A stretch of 64,000 bases of DNA from Dermatemys mawii (taxonomy: Eukaryota > Chordata > Testudines > Dermatemydidae), in contig ML677373.1 of assembly GCA_007922305.1 (NCBI GenBank), forward strand, positions 14,872,709 through 14,936,708. Direction: 5' to 3'. The translations under genes were made by a program, and so were the position numbers. The notes beneath the pieces were generated by a model. It saw only the letters and a list, made by a program, of their open reading frames with translations. It searched no databases and was not told the origin of the DNA. Of this stretch, positions 1 to 13,300 are shown piece by piece. Position 1 is the stretch's first letter. Each line of letters opens with the position of its first letter.

Positions 1-3000
1 CGACTCCAATGAATATCAATGGGAATTGCACAGCTGGATTCCTCTCACACTGCTTTGGAAGTTTAGACTGATGTGTTAGCAACACCACCACCAAAAAGCT
101 GAATGTACCTTAAGGGTTTTTGGAAAATTGTAGATAGAAGCTAAATGTCCTTTTACATTTATTTTGTGAAGGAAAGTTTCATTAGGCTGGACATGAAGTA
201 AAGATCCTTGATTGATAACTGACTAGCTAAAGGAGGTGTGGAAACAGTGAAAGTGTGTGATGGCGAACAATCACTAAAACTTATAGTTCACTAAGCCAAG
301 GTCATTAGCAGCAGAATCAAAATCTTCCATATAAAATGTTACAGCTTGCAACTATCACAGAACACAACTAGTAGCTATGTAGTTATTGAGAACAGTTTTA
401 TAACATCACATGAAAACAGAATTGTCTTAAGTTTCTTCTTTAAAAAAGGATAGTGAGTCCATGTTAAACTAGAGTCTACCCAGAAACAGGTATTCTGAAT
501 TTTCAAAAATCTGAATAGTGGCCAAATCCACACCAAAATATGTACTGAGAGGAGCAGACCCTGATTGTGCAGACAGTATCTAAGCAAATTTTGAGTGGGC
601 AAATATGGAATTTACTTATTTTGTACCACGTCAGGCAGCAAACATCTTTCATTTAAGGCTCTCTGCCTTTTTACTAGTCTCCTTGCAAACACAAAGGACT
701 TGAACACAATTCACTAGAAAGGCCACAGTATTCAGTCCCCAGCCTCTCAGAAGCCAAGCTGTGAAGGAGAGGGGAAGAAGAGATCCCCTAGTTCTGAACA
801 CTTAGAATGTGCAAGTCTGGAAGTCTGCTGGAGATCCGCTATGGCCACTTAGCAACAGTGAACATCAAATTTATCACTATGAGGAACACAGGATATCCTT
901 AATACTCTAAACTATCGGAGGACGGACATACATGAACTGTTTTCCCCAGTAAGGGAAGACGTGTCCATTACAAATATGACAAATTTATTTTTCTTGAAGG
1001 CTGGTCTCTTCATGTTCTACTATATATCTGACACCATTTTAGACTGTAGGGCTCTCCCTGTGGCCATCTGACACAAAGAAATAACTTGAAAAAAAGATAG
1101 TTTATTATTTTTGTATAAACAATGCAATTTTCTACAGTTAGATTTCTCCATCTAGGAGGACAACTCAGTCCAGCTACTGTTCAGTCAGCTCTGAGACACT
1201 GTTCTTTTACTTTGACTTTTTAGGGAGCTCTTCCTCTATTTAATTTTCATTGTGGTCCTACTACATATCTTCTACTAGATCTAAATTTATCCCTGTGGCT
1301 TTTTAGAAAAGGAAGGGCAAAACAAGCTTTTTAAAACTTATATTTATGGATAGTCTGATGGGTCCAAACAACTGAAAGTGTTAATATTTGAAATGATTTG
1401 ATACAGTGCCCAGCCTTTTGTTTAAAAATAAGTTATATGTTATAAATAGTTTACATTTTTTAGTTGATCCGGAGAACCCAAGTAACAAAACTGTCAGGGC
1501 TCTTTCTTTCTCCTCTCCACAGGTCAACTGATATCTGAGTTGGCACAGAGATTTGTATTTCTAGATTGTGGATTGGTATAGGGGTAAATAGCAGAAAGTT
1601 AAATTTGTCCTTGTCTGTGAAAACAGTGGTTCTGCTAGTTTCTCCTACACCAATCCATATGGCTCACTGGTTAGAAGAGAGCCATCCTGGGTAATGAGCA
1701 CTTTATAAGAGCTAGGTATTATTATTGTATTCAATGACAGTATACAATATATTTAATATACTGTATATTTTTTTTCCTCTCTCACCTAATGAACGTTCTT
1801 AAGGGAGCAAGATCAGGTAACCCAGGGCTACGATAGCCATCTTCCTTCATGTCTTCTCTCTCTTCATCTGACTAATCAATGTTTGTACAGTGCTTTGAAA
1901 AGAAACTTAAAGCACTATGTAAGTGCTAAATCTTATTCATCTGCTCACTGGAAGGGGGGTAACTCTGAAGTCTGGATTGGCATAGCATGAACTAGCAGAA
2001 CCATAACTTTACAGCTAAGAACAAATTTACCTTTCAGACTTATGACGAATAGATCCACCTCAGGTTCCTCCCCAATCAAGGAAGATCTGGTTCACCACTT
2101 CCTGATCCAGGGACCAGTCGTGAGGGTTTATCTGTGAGTGACAGTCGCCTTCCCTGCAAGGTAAGTTGCAATCAGGAAGGTCCTGTTGGACACCATCCAA
2201 ATTCAAACCTCCAAGGTTTCCTAAGATGGAAAGACTGACCTTGTGACTCCCTACATAATAATGATCTCAGCTTGGCTAACTAAAGTGTACAGAAATGTTT
2301 TTGGGGAACAGATGATTTCTCCAGGCCCAGAATGCCTTCAGGATTGCCCTGCTTCTTAGGCTTCTGATGTGAAACTTGGACTCAGAGGGTTAAATGCAAA
2401 AAGATGCTGCAGATTCCTGAAATATGTTAGGACAGTATCCTCACACTATGTGTGTAGAAATAGTATCTACACAGAAGGTAACAAGAGAAAGGATGGGAAA
2501 GGAAGATTAGAAGTACAGCAGTGCCACCTAGTGTAAAAACTGAAAATGCACCTTTTAAATCAGAGAACTAACAATTAATTGGACTTCTTTTTAATAAGAA
2601 AATGAAAATATTACACGCTAAAATAATATTAACCTGAAAAGGCTTTTGAAAGATATACCACCAGATAAACTAGTGAGTTTTATGATGGCAACAGAATGGA
2701 AAAAATATGAATGTTGATCTTGTACATTAAGATGTCTAACAGCAATTATAGATTAGAGACTTAATTATCCTTGCTCTACTGACTAGGAACTCTACCTATT
2801 TTTTAAGGCTATTGGAGAAAAGTAAGCTCTTTTTAGAAAATGAAAGAAGATGAAACAAGAATTTAGGTTACAAAAAATCACAAATGGGAAAAAAATACCA
2901 AGTCTAACTAGTGATGATGGACTATACTAAAACTACTATTGCTGTAGAGGTCAGATGGATTTAAATATTGGACTGAATTTTGCAGACTACCAGGCACAAA

Positions 3001-3059
3001 ACAGGTATGTGAGAGACTGTGATTCAGTGATTACAGGAAAGAGTCCAAATGCACAAATT

Positions 3060-3215
3060 CTATTCATGGCTCTGCCACCAACTCACCGTATCACATTAAA
3101 TACATTACTTTTCACATCTTTACATCTAAGCTTATTCATCTGTAAAATGGGCATAATACAATGTGTCTGAGGCAGATAAGTGAAACAGCTTGGCTATAAA
3201 GTAATACTCAAAACA
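3060..3215 (+). repeat. MIR-like SINE fragment
   Basis: The text 'tcatctgtaaaatgggcataata' style segment near 3136-3161 is typical of the MIR core/3' half (cut here to its recognisable form: catctgtaaaatgggc). Diverged and truncated at both ends. Confidence 0.5.
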
Positions 3216-4162
3216 CTACTGTGAATTTCTGTATCATCAAAATACACTAAAGATTACAGTTTCCTCGCCATGTGCAGATAGAGCTTCCATTAGAGCAAAC
3301 CGCACTGAAGGGAAATAGACTCTTACATTAGGCATTAAATATTCAGCATTGAGAAAGGCAAACACACATGAATTGCTGAAAACCATTGAATCATTAGACA
3401 AAAGCACTTCTATACAAAATTATCAACAAGACAAAATGGGATCTAACAACTGCTTATTTGTTGTTTAACCCTGCCCCACCCAACCAGAGTCCATGTAGTC
3501 AGATATTTTCACCTAATAGCAAATTTAAGGACAGATACCACAAAATCTAACTCTACTGAGTACTCTTTATTCATGGGGTTAGTCCTATTGACCTTAACTG
3601 GAATGGGATTAGGCCCTGGATGTATTTAGCTTGGTTTTGTGCATGTGAAATGTGCATTCATATCCATAACATAAGTGGTAAGTAAACACCAGCAGATTTG
3701 GATTATGGAGTTGTGTTAATGTACTTTAGGCATAGGACACTACTAGGACCTAAAGTTTGAACATGTTGACCTTGGTTGCCTAAAGTTAGTCACGCAAATA
3801 AGAGAGGCCTAATTTTCAGATTTCAACTCACATTAAGGAGAGTGGTAGGTGTTTCAAACCTCTAAGACTCAGGCCTCTTATGTCTTGGGCAACATTAAGC
3901 ACTTGTTAGAGCTTACATTTTCTTTTAGAATTTATTTTTGGGTTAACAAACCTAGTCAAGTATTAAGATGCATACTTCTATAGAAGTCCTACAAAAAAGA
4001 TGAAATACAAAGAAAACAGTGCTCAATAACTTCAGATAGACAAAGACAAGCCAAAAGTTTTGGTTTTTGTTACAAATTCTTATTATTGATTAAAATACTT
4101 CCTGATGTCAGGGAATATATACTGGACTCAGTAAAAATGACTGGTGCTCAATTAACTGGATA

Positions 4163-4353
4163 ATATGGATAACTCAGTGGTTTGAGCATTGTCCTGCTAA
4201 ACCAGAGTTGTGAGTTCAATCCTTGAGGGGGCCATTTAGGGATATGGGGCAAAAATCTGTTGGATGATTTAATTGGGGATTGGTCCTGCTTTGAGCAGGG
4301 AGTTGGACTAGATGATCTTCTGAGGTCCCTTCCAACCTTGATATTCTATGATT
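4163..4353 (+). mobile_element. tRNA-derived SINE with CR1-like tail (turtle PolIII/Cry-type)
   Basis: The tRNA-like head has a box-A-like 'taactcagtggtttgag' at 4170-4186 and a box-B-like gagttcaatcc at 4212-4222. The tail reads 'ggactagatgatcttctgag' through 'tccaaccttgatattctatg', the shared 3' end of CR1 LINEs and turtle PolIII SINEs. Length and arrangement fit a near-complete copy, presumably mobilised in trans by CR1. Confidence 0.8.
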
Positions 4354-4723
4354 TAAATGTTCTTTGAAATGGAGACAGTGATCAGATTATTTTTTTTTTT
4401 CCAGAGTATAGTCTTTAAATGTTTTAGTACAATTGTCCCTATGAAGGTTTTGAATTTAGCACCCTGAATGAATCATCCATTAGAAATCTATATAAAGACA
4501 TGGATGTGTCTAAGTATTGGGTTTTTGGTTTCCCCTCAACAAACCATTTTCTATTCTTATCGAAAAACAAATCATCTTATGACTTTGAATTCTTTATTTC
4601 TGAGCCAGTTGGATATAGAAGCTGTGGAAAGGTAGCTCAACACCTTACCAACCACAAGTCAATCACTAAATCTGAAGTCCAACTACCCTTACGGTACAAC
4701 AACATTGGGAAAAATTGCAGGCA

Positions 4724-4873
4724 TTTTTCCACACTAGTGCAGTTCCACTGGTGCTACCAATGGTGGAAGCTGTAGCATATGCAGGGTGCCGGTTCGAGAT
4801 ATCGTAAGTGACTCCACACAGTTTCCATGGCTGGTAGCACAAGTGGAGCTGCACTATTGCCCAAAAATTAATA
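4724..4873. repeat. Foldback (inverted-repeat) element
   Basis: The segment starting tgcagttccactggtgctac near 4738 is an imperfect inverted copy of the segment ending tggtagcacaagtggagctg near 4852, with arms of about 35 nt and roughly 80 percent identity around a central spacer. It looks like a short foldback MITE. Small open frames on both strands here are consequences of the palindrome. Confidence 0.6.
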
Positions 4874-4891
4874 TAAAATTTCCCCTATGTC

Positions 4892-5181
4892 TAGGGCCTG
4901 TCTTCACTACTAGGGTAAGTCGACGTAAGCTACACTACTCAAGCTACGTGTATAACGTAGTTGGAGTTGACGTAGCTTAGATCGACTTGCCCAGTGTCTT
5001 CACTGTGCTACGTCGAAGAGAGATGCTCTCCCGTCGACTTACCTTAATCTCCTTAGTGAGCTGAAGTACCAGGGTTGACCGGAGTGCGTTCTGCGGTCGA
5101 TTTAGCGGGTCTTCTCTAGACCTGCTAAATCGACCTCGCTGCATTGTTTGCATTGTCTCCCCATAGTAAAGACCAGCCCTA
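4892..5181. mobile_element. Harbinger/mariner-like foldback MITE
   Basis: The ends tagggcctgtcttcacta (4892) and tagtaaagaccagcccta (to 5181) are inverted repeats matching at about 15 of 18 positions, with TA at each outer edge. The interior is rich in nested palindromes, such as aagtcgacgtaagctac against gtagcttagatcgactt. It has no coding capacity. Confidence 0.7.
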
Positions 5182-7310
5182 TGAAAGGCATACGATTATT
5201 TTGTTTCTGTGTTTTGGAAATAAAAATTCTGTGATCCTGTTTGGAGGTGGTATACAATCATTTTAAGCAAAGAAAACAACCTCACAAATCATAAGAGGAC
5301 TATGTTCTGAAAAGGGAAGACCAGTGATATTCTTACAGATTCTTTGATGAATAGTTTATACTATGTTCTTTGAAGAATGGTGTAGAGCAAAACTGAATAC
5401 CAAATCAGACTTATAGTATGCTGAACAACGCCCAAAAACTAAGGAAGTGAGAACCTTCAAGAGACCTTTCAGGAATGCTGTTGGACTTAAGGAACAGAGT
5501 ACAAAAAACACTACAGGGCAGGAAGAAGAAATAGGTTTCAGATACATGTATGTATGTATGTAGTAGTATATGGATTGTTCTTCAGGACTGCCACCAGACT
5601 ACATATTGTAAACATTGTGTAAAATTTAGGATAAAGTAGAAGTATGAATATAGTGTGTATTTTAAGTTACTGATGTACTATTCTAATTCATCTGTGCAGC
5701 AGTATGATACCAAAATGTAAATTACATCTTTAAAAATTAACTAGCATAATACTGTGAACAGCCCATACAATTATTTCAGATTTTGCTTATATCAGTTGCA
5801 TTATCCTTGAGCTATTCCAGAGTAGGGAACGAAGCAGTCAAAAACAACAGTGCACAGCTTATACCATTTTACTTGCACACACATACGAGATTTTTTTTCC
5901 AATGGAAATGTTCTTCAGTTATATTTGAAAGCACAATTAACTAGATTGCCTGTCATTTAGCGTTTGCTGTTAAAACGGCATAGGCTCATCTTAACAGTAC
6001 CTTTCAATATGCACTAAAGAAATTACTTTTTAAGAGTACAATATTGTGAAACCAGAATGCAGAAATGCTTGTTTAAGCTTGCGGATTTTGGCACTGAACC
6101 ACAAAGCTACGCTACTCCAGGGCTTTGTTCTGTGCAACAATGAGGCCCTTAAGCATAAGGGGCTCAACTAAGCAACATGGGAGTGCCCTCAGTTCCCACT
6201 GACTTAGGAGCTGCACCTTGCAACATCCAGCATGAATTTTAGATCTGGGTGGAAAATGTTTTTAGTTAAAGTTTTCCATGGGAGAAAACAATAACCTCCC
6301 CTTAGTTCCGAGCCTACCAAAATTAAATCCATTTCATTGAAAATTTTGACAGAAAATTTTAACTTTTCATTAAAGAAATTAAAAGTTTTAGCTGTCAGCT
6401 AAAATATTTGTTTTTCCAATATAAAAATAAAATAAACCAGAAGCTATCTAGGAAAGCAGAGGTTTTCCGTGAAAATTTTCACTCTCTGAAAAATCCAATT
6501 TCCATTAAAAACCCCAAGTTGACTGAAAATCTGTGACCAACCATAATGAATTTATTTTGTAGATATGAAGCAACAAAGAATTTCTAAAAGTATGAATGTA
6601 ACTTGCACACAGAGATCTTAAATAATATCTTCTAAAATGTTTCTGAAACATGCAGATGTGCTATCTAAAATATGAATTTAATACTGTCTGTTGTAGCCAA
6701 AAAACCACACACACTGCTGACAGAAGCTTATATCTAAGTGCATACTTCCATAATGCTATGTACAAAGAAAAAGAAAGAGAAAAATAGTTTATCTTCATAA
6801 CTACAACAATCCCACCCCCCACAAGTAACACAGCCGACAGTAAGAATCTGATTAAGAAATAAACACAAAAACATACCTAGAGCTGAAAGATCAAATGTGT
6901 ACATTCTGCAAAAGGTACGACTTGGTCTAATAGGTAGTTTCCATCTTTATCTGTTACTGTGTCTCCAACTGGTTTGGTTTAAATTCTATAAATTTTGACT
7001 AATCTAGGATTGTGCTTTGAATGTGGGAAAAATAAGGTCCCAAGGGCTTAAGATACCGCCTTCTATTTTGTAACCTTGAACCTGAATCACATATAACAGG
7101 AATGGCTGATGATATTCAGAATGGTTTCAAGTAGAAGAATAAGGCATGCATATTTTTTCTACAATTTTTTATGTAAAAAGTGTTTAAATATTAACATAGT
7201 GCTAACTGAATTAATTGATAAAGTACTAAGTAACTGATTTGGTTCCTGTTTCTTGATTGAAATAAATGTAAAATGTCTCAGAGAAAAAAAAAATAGTGGA
7301 GGATACTTAC

Positions 7311-7396
7311 ATGTTTAAAACAGGTAACAGGAGCTGCTGTTAAATTATTGCTAGTAATGTAGTTACCCCAACTGAAACCTTCCACAGGGACAGCTG
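7311..7396 (-). CDS. MBTD1: MBTD1 coding exon 5 (start of MBT repeat 1)
   Basis: 86 nt. The acceptor ttttag ends at 7397 and the donor gtaagtat starts at 7310; 29 codons with the carried G. It encodes AAVPVEGFSWGNYITSNN then LTAAPVTCFKH. The F-x-W-x-x-Y pattern and the APVxCF motif mark entry into the first MBT repeat. The next exon should begin with the APMG-type continuation and lies outside the window. Confidence 0.93.
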
Positions 7397-10300
7397 CTAA
7401 AAGAAAGTTATTTTGTTTAGGAAGCTGCACAAGGAGTGAACAGCAGATCTTACGTTTCCAAGAATAAGTTTCATTTCTATTATACAATTACCTGTTTTAG
7501 TCTTCACTTGGTTCTGCAATGTAGCCTGGTACTGAGCATATGCTGCTAGTTTAGCCACTAAAGGTTGTTTCTGGAGAACTTTAGCCTTTTTAGTTGGAGG
7601 TTTACCCTAGGATAATAAGAGTTAAGTAAATAAAGCCTTTCAAAACTCCCAACTGGAAATTTTCAAAAACATGCCTCTCACTACTACAGAAAATCACTTT
7701 TTAAAGGTACAAGAACATTACACAATTAATTTTGTAAATAAAATGCATCTCTCATGAGGCTATCCTGGTAGGCAAAAATTTTAACAAATAAAACAGAATG
7801 TGAAAGTTGTCCATTCAAGTACCACACAAGCTACACTTAGCACTAGTATAGTTTAAACCCATAAAGGCAGACTCCAGGGAACATCAGAAACATTATTTTT
7901 GCCTAGGTATAAAAACCTGTACAGTACATAGCATCAGCTGCTGTTCTACAGATAATGGGCAAAGGGACTAGACATCTGTAACTATCAAAAATATAACAAA
8001 GGCAGAATCTTAAATCTAATTCTGAGGGCCATGTCATGGCAGTCATTCGGCAATACTCCCACCGACGTTGGAGTTCCACGTGAGAGACAATGATAGAATA
8101 TAACCTTGATCTCCTGCCAGCTGAGATTTTTATAACACATCTACCTAATTAACCTTTTAAATAAATGAATTTAACAAAGGGGAAAAAAGAATGAGAATTA
8201 AAAAGTGACAGCAATGGGTTAGCCACTGTGACCTGTGAAGCCAACAAGTTCTTTGAGGCTAAATCTATGGATTATTCAGATGCCACACATTAATATTTAA
8301 AGGATTATTCAGCTCTTTCCATTGCAAGTGCAGTAGGCCCGAGACAGCAGAATTTATTTAATTCCTCTGCACAAGAAAACTAAATACCCACAGGAAGTGC
8401 ACCATGAGAGACCCTTGAACAGCACCAGGCAAGGCACAAGTGGACCAGAGCATTAGCCACTGCGCAGATCTTCCCCTCGTCCACCTGCCCTTGCCTGTGG
8501 ACCACAGAAACTGTTTTGGCTACTCAGTTGGTGGAGGAGCAGAAACTCATTTCCCTCAATCCCATTCAACACATCTGCACAATCTAGTCAGGTTAACTAT
8601 TGAGCACAAGATTTGCTCCTTGATCCTTATAGAAGTGTTGATCTCTATTTTTGTTAGGTGAACACATTTCTGAAATCAGCTCTGGGCATTGAAGATACCT
8701 AGCTTAGTTTAACTTTAGTCACGCTGCTAATTTAACTTTTAAATCTTATTTTCCTATAAGGGCTAAAAAGACAAGGTTTTAGGTTTAGAATTTACTCAAC
8801 AACAGGAAATTTGCACTCAATGTAAACAGCAGATGAATAATCTGATGAGTTTTGACTCACAAACACAGCTACATTACTATGAGTTGACTAAAAAACAACC
8901 TAATTTTTTTAAAAAACCATGCATGAGCTCAGATAGACTAGGCAGATAAATGCTTATTTCTAAAAAATGCAAGGATAAGTAGATAAACAAGATGGTTTCT
9001 GTACCGTTACCTGAAGTCTGGCCAGAATGCTGGCCTTCTTGGAGTTTGACGAGTAACTTCTTGAGCATGAAACACTACAGAAACGCTTTGTCTTAGAGTA
9101 AAATGCATCTCGGACACCGACCATTCCACACATCTCACAGGTAGCTAATCGTAGGAGAGAAAAGGTTCAGCTATAAAGTGTGATACAAATTTCAGATTAG
9201 AAGAGAAATAAAACCCAAACATGAAGGTCTTATGGGTTGCAGCCCCGCTTAGCTTCATTTCCACTGTTTAGGCACCAAACCATTTCTTGGTCCTTGATCT
9301 TACAAAGACTTACAGGTGCTTAACTTCACAAAATGACTAGTCCCACCGATTTCAGTGGAACTACTCAAATGCCAACGTCTTTGTTGATTTCAAGCCTGAA
9401 ATGGTCATCTCCAGTTTTCACTTTCAGAAATTAATGACCGATCCATAGCTGATCTTCACTCTGCATGTTACCCAGTTCTAAGGTTAAAGAGACTTCAAGT
9501 GTGCATCTGTGAATGCAGACTTTACCTGATGTTTACTACTCCCAACCCAAAACAAGACTCGTGTCTCTTTTTTCCCCTTGAATGACACAAGCCTCTCCCA
9601 TGTATCGTGGCCAGTCAACACCCTCATCCTGCTGGCGTGACACACTTCATGTGTTGCACTACTCGGTCAGCTCTAGGACACCCAGAGAAACAGAGGTTGC
9701 AGGTGACTTGTGCCACTGTGATGCCCCAAGTGGGTTTTACCACAAAAGAATTCCACTGCTGGGCAGTATATCTGTCCTATTGTTTTTCTATGATGATGAA
9801 GGCGATCTTCCCTCTTTCTCAAAATAATGTGATTCCAAACATGTGAGGGCTGAACAAAGAGTGGACTTAATGGTGGTAAAGAATTTTTTACTAGCATATA
9901 AAGAAAACCAATGTAATAAAAGCATCAATGCAGTACAAAGTTATACAGTATAATGCAACTCTGGATTCACTTCCTAAAAATGTCGATGTTAAAAGAGGAT
10001 TAACTCAAACTTTGAGAAAGAAGACCGGCATAGCACTTTAACAGAAACCTAAGAACTAAAATGTATTTCAATACAAATTTACTTGATGTAAAAATAAAAA
10101 TATATACATCACAAATATCTTAACAGTGTCTTTCTTGAAAGGTGAATAGAAATTATTTCTTGTTTCTGGTTGTTAGGAGTAAAAGTCTTCAACTGACCTT
10201 CTTTGTTCTCACAAAGAAGGAGTCAGCATGTATTTTCAGACCCACACAAATGACACTTCAGCTTGAAATAAAACACAGAATATGGTGATATGAGAGCCAG

Positions 10301-13300
10301 AGGATCCAGCTGAAAACCCACAAACTCAATTCCAGAAAATATTTGTACTCACCCATGCCAGATTTACCATCTGGATAAGTATAGACCTGTCCATTATTCT
10401 TAATAATGGGGAGACTGGATGGTAAGGGAGCAACTTCTTCTTCACTCTCATCAGAGCTTGAGCTGCTACTAGTGTCCTCACTACAACTATCGTAACCGTC
10501 AAACATCCCGAATGAGTCACGTCTCTTCCTTTCCGACCGTGAAGAATGCTCAGTCTAAAAAGCAAAAAACATAAGAACACAATAAAAATTAGAATACTCA
10601 ATGTAAAGATTTTGGAGATGCAGTAAATTGCAGGCTGAATTAAAGTATCTTCTCTATATACACAGAGATATCAGCCTAATAAAATAGTTCAGGAATGAGA
10701 ACTTCTAGAGGCAGAATTAGCCGGTACTTGATATTTATATACAAGAAAAAAATCCTGTCTCATAAGAGGTTGAAGAGTAATGTGACAAGTCAAATCTTTT
10801 GTTGACATCTCTTCAGAATTCAGTAATCCTGGTATCTAGATTACTGATAAGACAGAGCACATAAGCAAATGAGTGCATCCTAAATGGATGCAGCCAATTC
10901 ACTAACAACATTAATAGCTTGTATTGAGCTAGGTCATAGACCTTAGAAAGGTTTATTTGATCAGAGAGAAAGGACAGTCTGTTGGGTAGGGCACTAGTCT
11001 AGGATTTGGGAAACCTGTGTCCAATTCCCAGCCCCACCACTGACTTTTTGTGTTACCTTAGATAAATTAGCTTCTCTGCGGCTCATTTCCTTCTGTGTAA
11101 AATGTGGTACTTAAGCTTATAAGATGCTCAGATACTATAGTAATGGGGGCCATATAAATAGCTTCAATAGAAAGGTAACATTTGTTATTGTTACACACAA
11201 GAAGAAAATCCTGCCTAAGGGTAGCTCTTTCCTTTAACCATGTTATGAGGAAACATACACATGTGAAGTTCACTGCTACAATAGTTTCACAAATTTGCAA
11301 TGAAGACATTAAAAATGTATAACACAAACATACTGATGTCCTATTTTGCTGAGCATCTAGAATATATTTTACATGCCATCTTTCACCTCAGAGGATCCCC
11401 AAATGCTTCACAGAGAACCACTGAAAATATAACCACTGCCAGAATGGAGAGCAAGAAATTACTGGTTCGGCACAGTGCACAATAATCCAAACATGGAATT
11501 TTGGCCAAAGAACCAAGGTCCTATTCACATCCATTCCCCTTAAAGTTCACACAACAGAAGACAGTGGGTTTCATTCTCCTCTCAATTACCTCCATTTTAA
11601 AACTGATACATTAGTCCCAATCTACGATGGTGAGAAAAGATTAAAACCCAGTATTTGTTTAGTTATGTTCTGTAGTGCTTTCCCTTTCTCTTTGAACTAA
11701 CTGCTGAATGTGATCAGATACTTCTCTGCATCCACTAACCTGCCTGCATTTCCCTCCCACATACTTGCAATCACCAAAGTAGGAGAATCCCAAAGACTAA
11801 CCATTTGTTTAGTGATCCTTCCTTGGCACCTGCCAGAGACAGAATCACATTCACGAAAGTCACAGACGTCAGTGATTCCATGCCTTTGGTGTGCATGAAG
11901 ACAATATTTCATGGCAAATATACATGTTAAAATGTCGTAACAAGAGGACATCCCTAGCAGACAGCAAAACTGACATGTTACACAAAATAGGTAGAAATAA
12001 GATGCAAGATTTACATAAGCTATTTCACTAGAAGATCTCAAAGCATTTACAAACATTAATTTTGCTTCACAACACCCATTGAGGTAGACACCCCCATTTT
12101 ATAAAGGTGAAACTGAAGCACAAGGAGGTTACCCCAGTTGTCTGAAGTTGGACTAGAAGTTCGTGGCCAAAACAAGAACCAAGAATCCAGTCCTCACCAA
12201 GATGACTGCTCTCCACCCACTGGATATAAATTAATAGGAAGTGGTAAGCAGACAGATAAACAGAATAGGGTAAAGAAAGAAATTTAATTATTTAAGTGCG
12301 GGTTGGAGAAAGGAGTGTTGCAAGATAACTGAAAAACTCAAAGCCCAGTTTTGTCCCTGATATTTTTGATGAGCCAGCCCCACCTGAAAGTTGGCGTGTT
12401 CACTAAGAGACGGGAAGCGATATCAAAAGACTGGATTGCACTTTTCTTTTTTTTTTTTTTTACACTGGACCTGCTCCCTGTACCGCTAGTTTTCAGACTT
12501 CTCCACAATAATTACCCAAATTTTTCCTGATCAGCATGCTAGGCAATTGTTTCACTGAGAACAAACTTATTTTACATTTGCCACCTGCTGGTCCAATCAT
12601 CTAAATCTGGTTGGATCATCCCTACTCTGTCTTAGGACATTTGTTTTCAATCTTTCCACTCTCTCTTTAAAACTAAACAAAAATACCCCCACCTCCTCAA
12701 AGATCCTCTACTGTAGCCTGGCAATATGCCTTAATCCTGGTACAGAGAGAACTTTTCTAATATTCTGAGAGGAATATAGTTGCCACACCCACCCAGTCCT
12801 AGCCTCTCAATCCCCCTAAAACAAAACAACCACTACGTAAAGGGGTGAATACACATTAACCTCACTTAACAGCTCTCAAACTTCAATGCACTGTAAACTA
12901 GACAGAGATTCCTCAGCTAGTAATTCAAAATTATATTTTAAAAAATGACAACCAGGTGAACCAACACAATTTCTTTACAGTCAGCAACTGGCTGAGGAGT
13001 GGAACATTCTTGAGCTAGATCCTAGTACAACCCAAACTGAAATCAATGGAAAAACTTGCATTGACTTCAAAAGACGAAGACCAGACCAGGTCCTCACTGT
13101 CAGATAAAGCCTCACCTGCAGGCCATTATTTATTGCTATTATAAGTCAAAGAGATGCAAGCTTAGTTATTACCTCCTGTGTGTTAAAATTAAGTTAGCAA
13201 TTGAACAACAGGTTGCCATGGATACAGAGTTCTAGGAAGAATCCTGGTCAATTACAGATCAGCACACTAACCAACAGGAAAGCAAGTCTTCATCCTCAAC

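Larger units (their letters stand above)
1..7310 (-). other. MBTD1 intron 5 (partial), repeat-bearing non-coding DNA
   Basis: There is no supportable exon here. It contains MIR/L2-type debris (about 1885-1935 and 3060-3215), a tRNA-headed SINE at 4163-4353 and two adjacent foldback elements at 4724-5181. Open frames in this stretch are short, without splice sites or recognisable domains. The AT-rich 5200-7300 part shows nothing further I can name. Confidence 0.7.
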
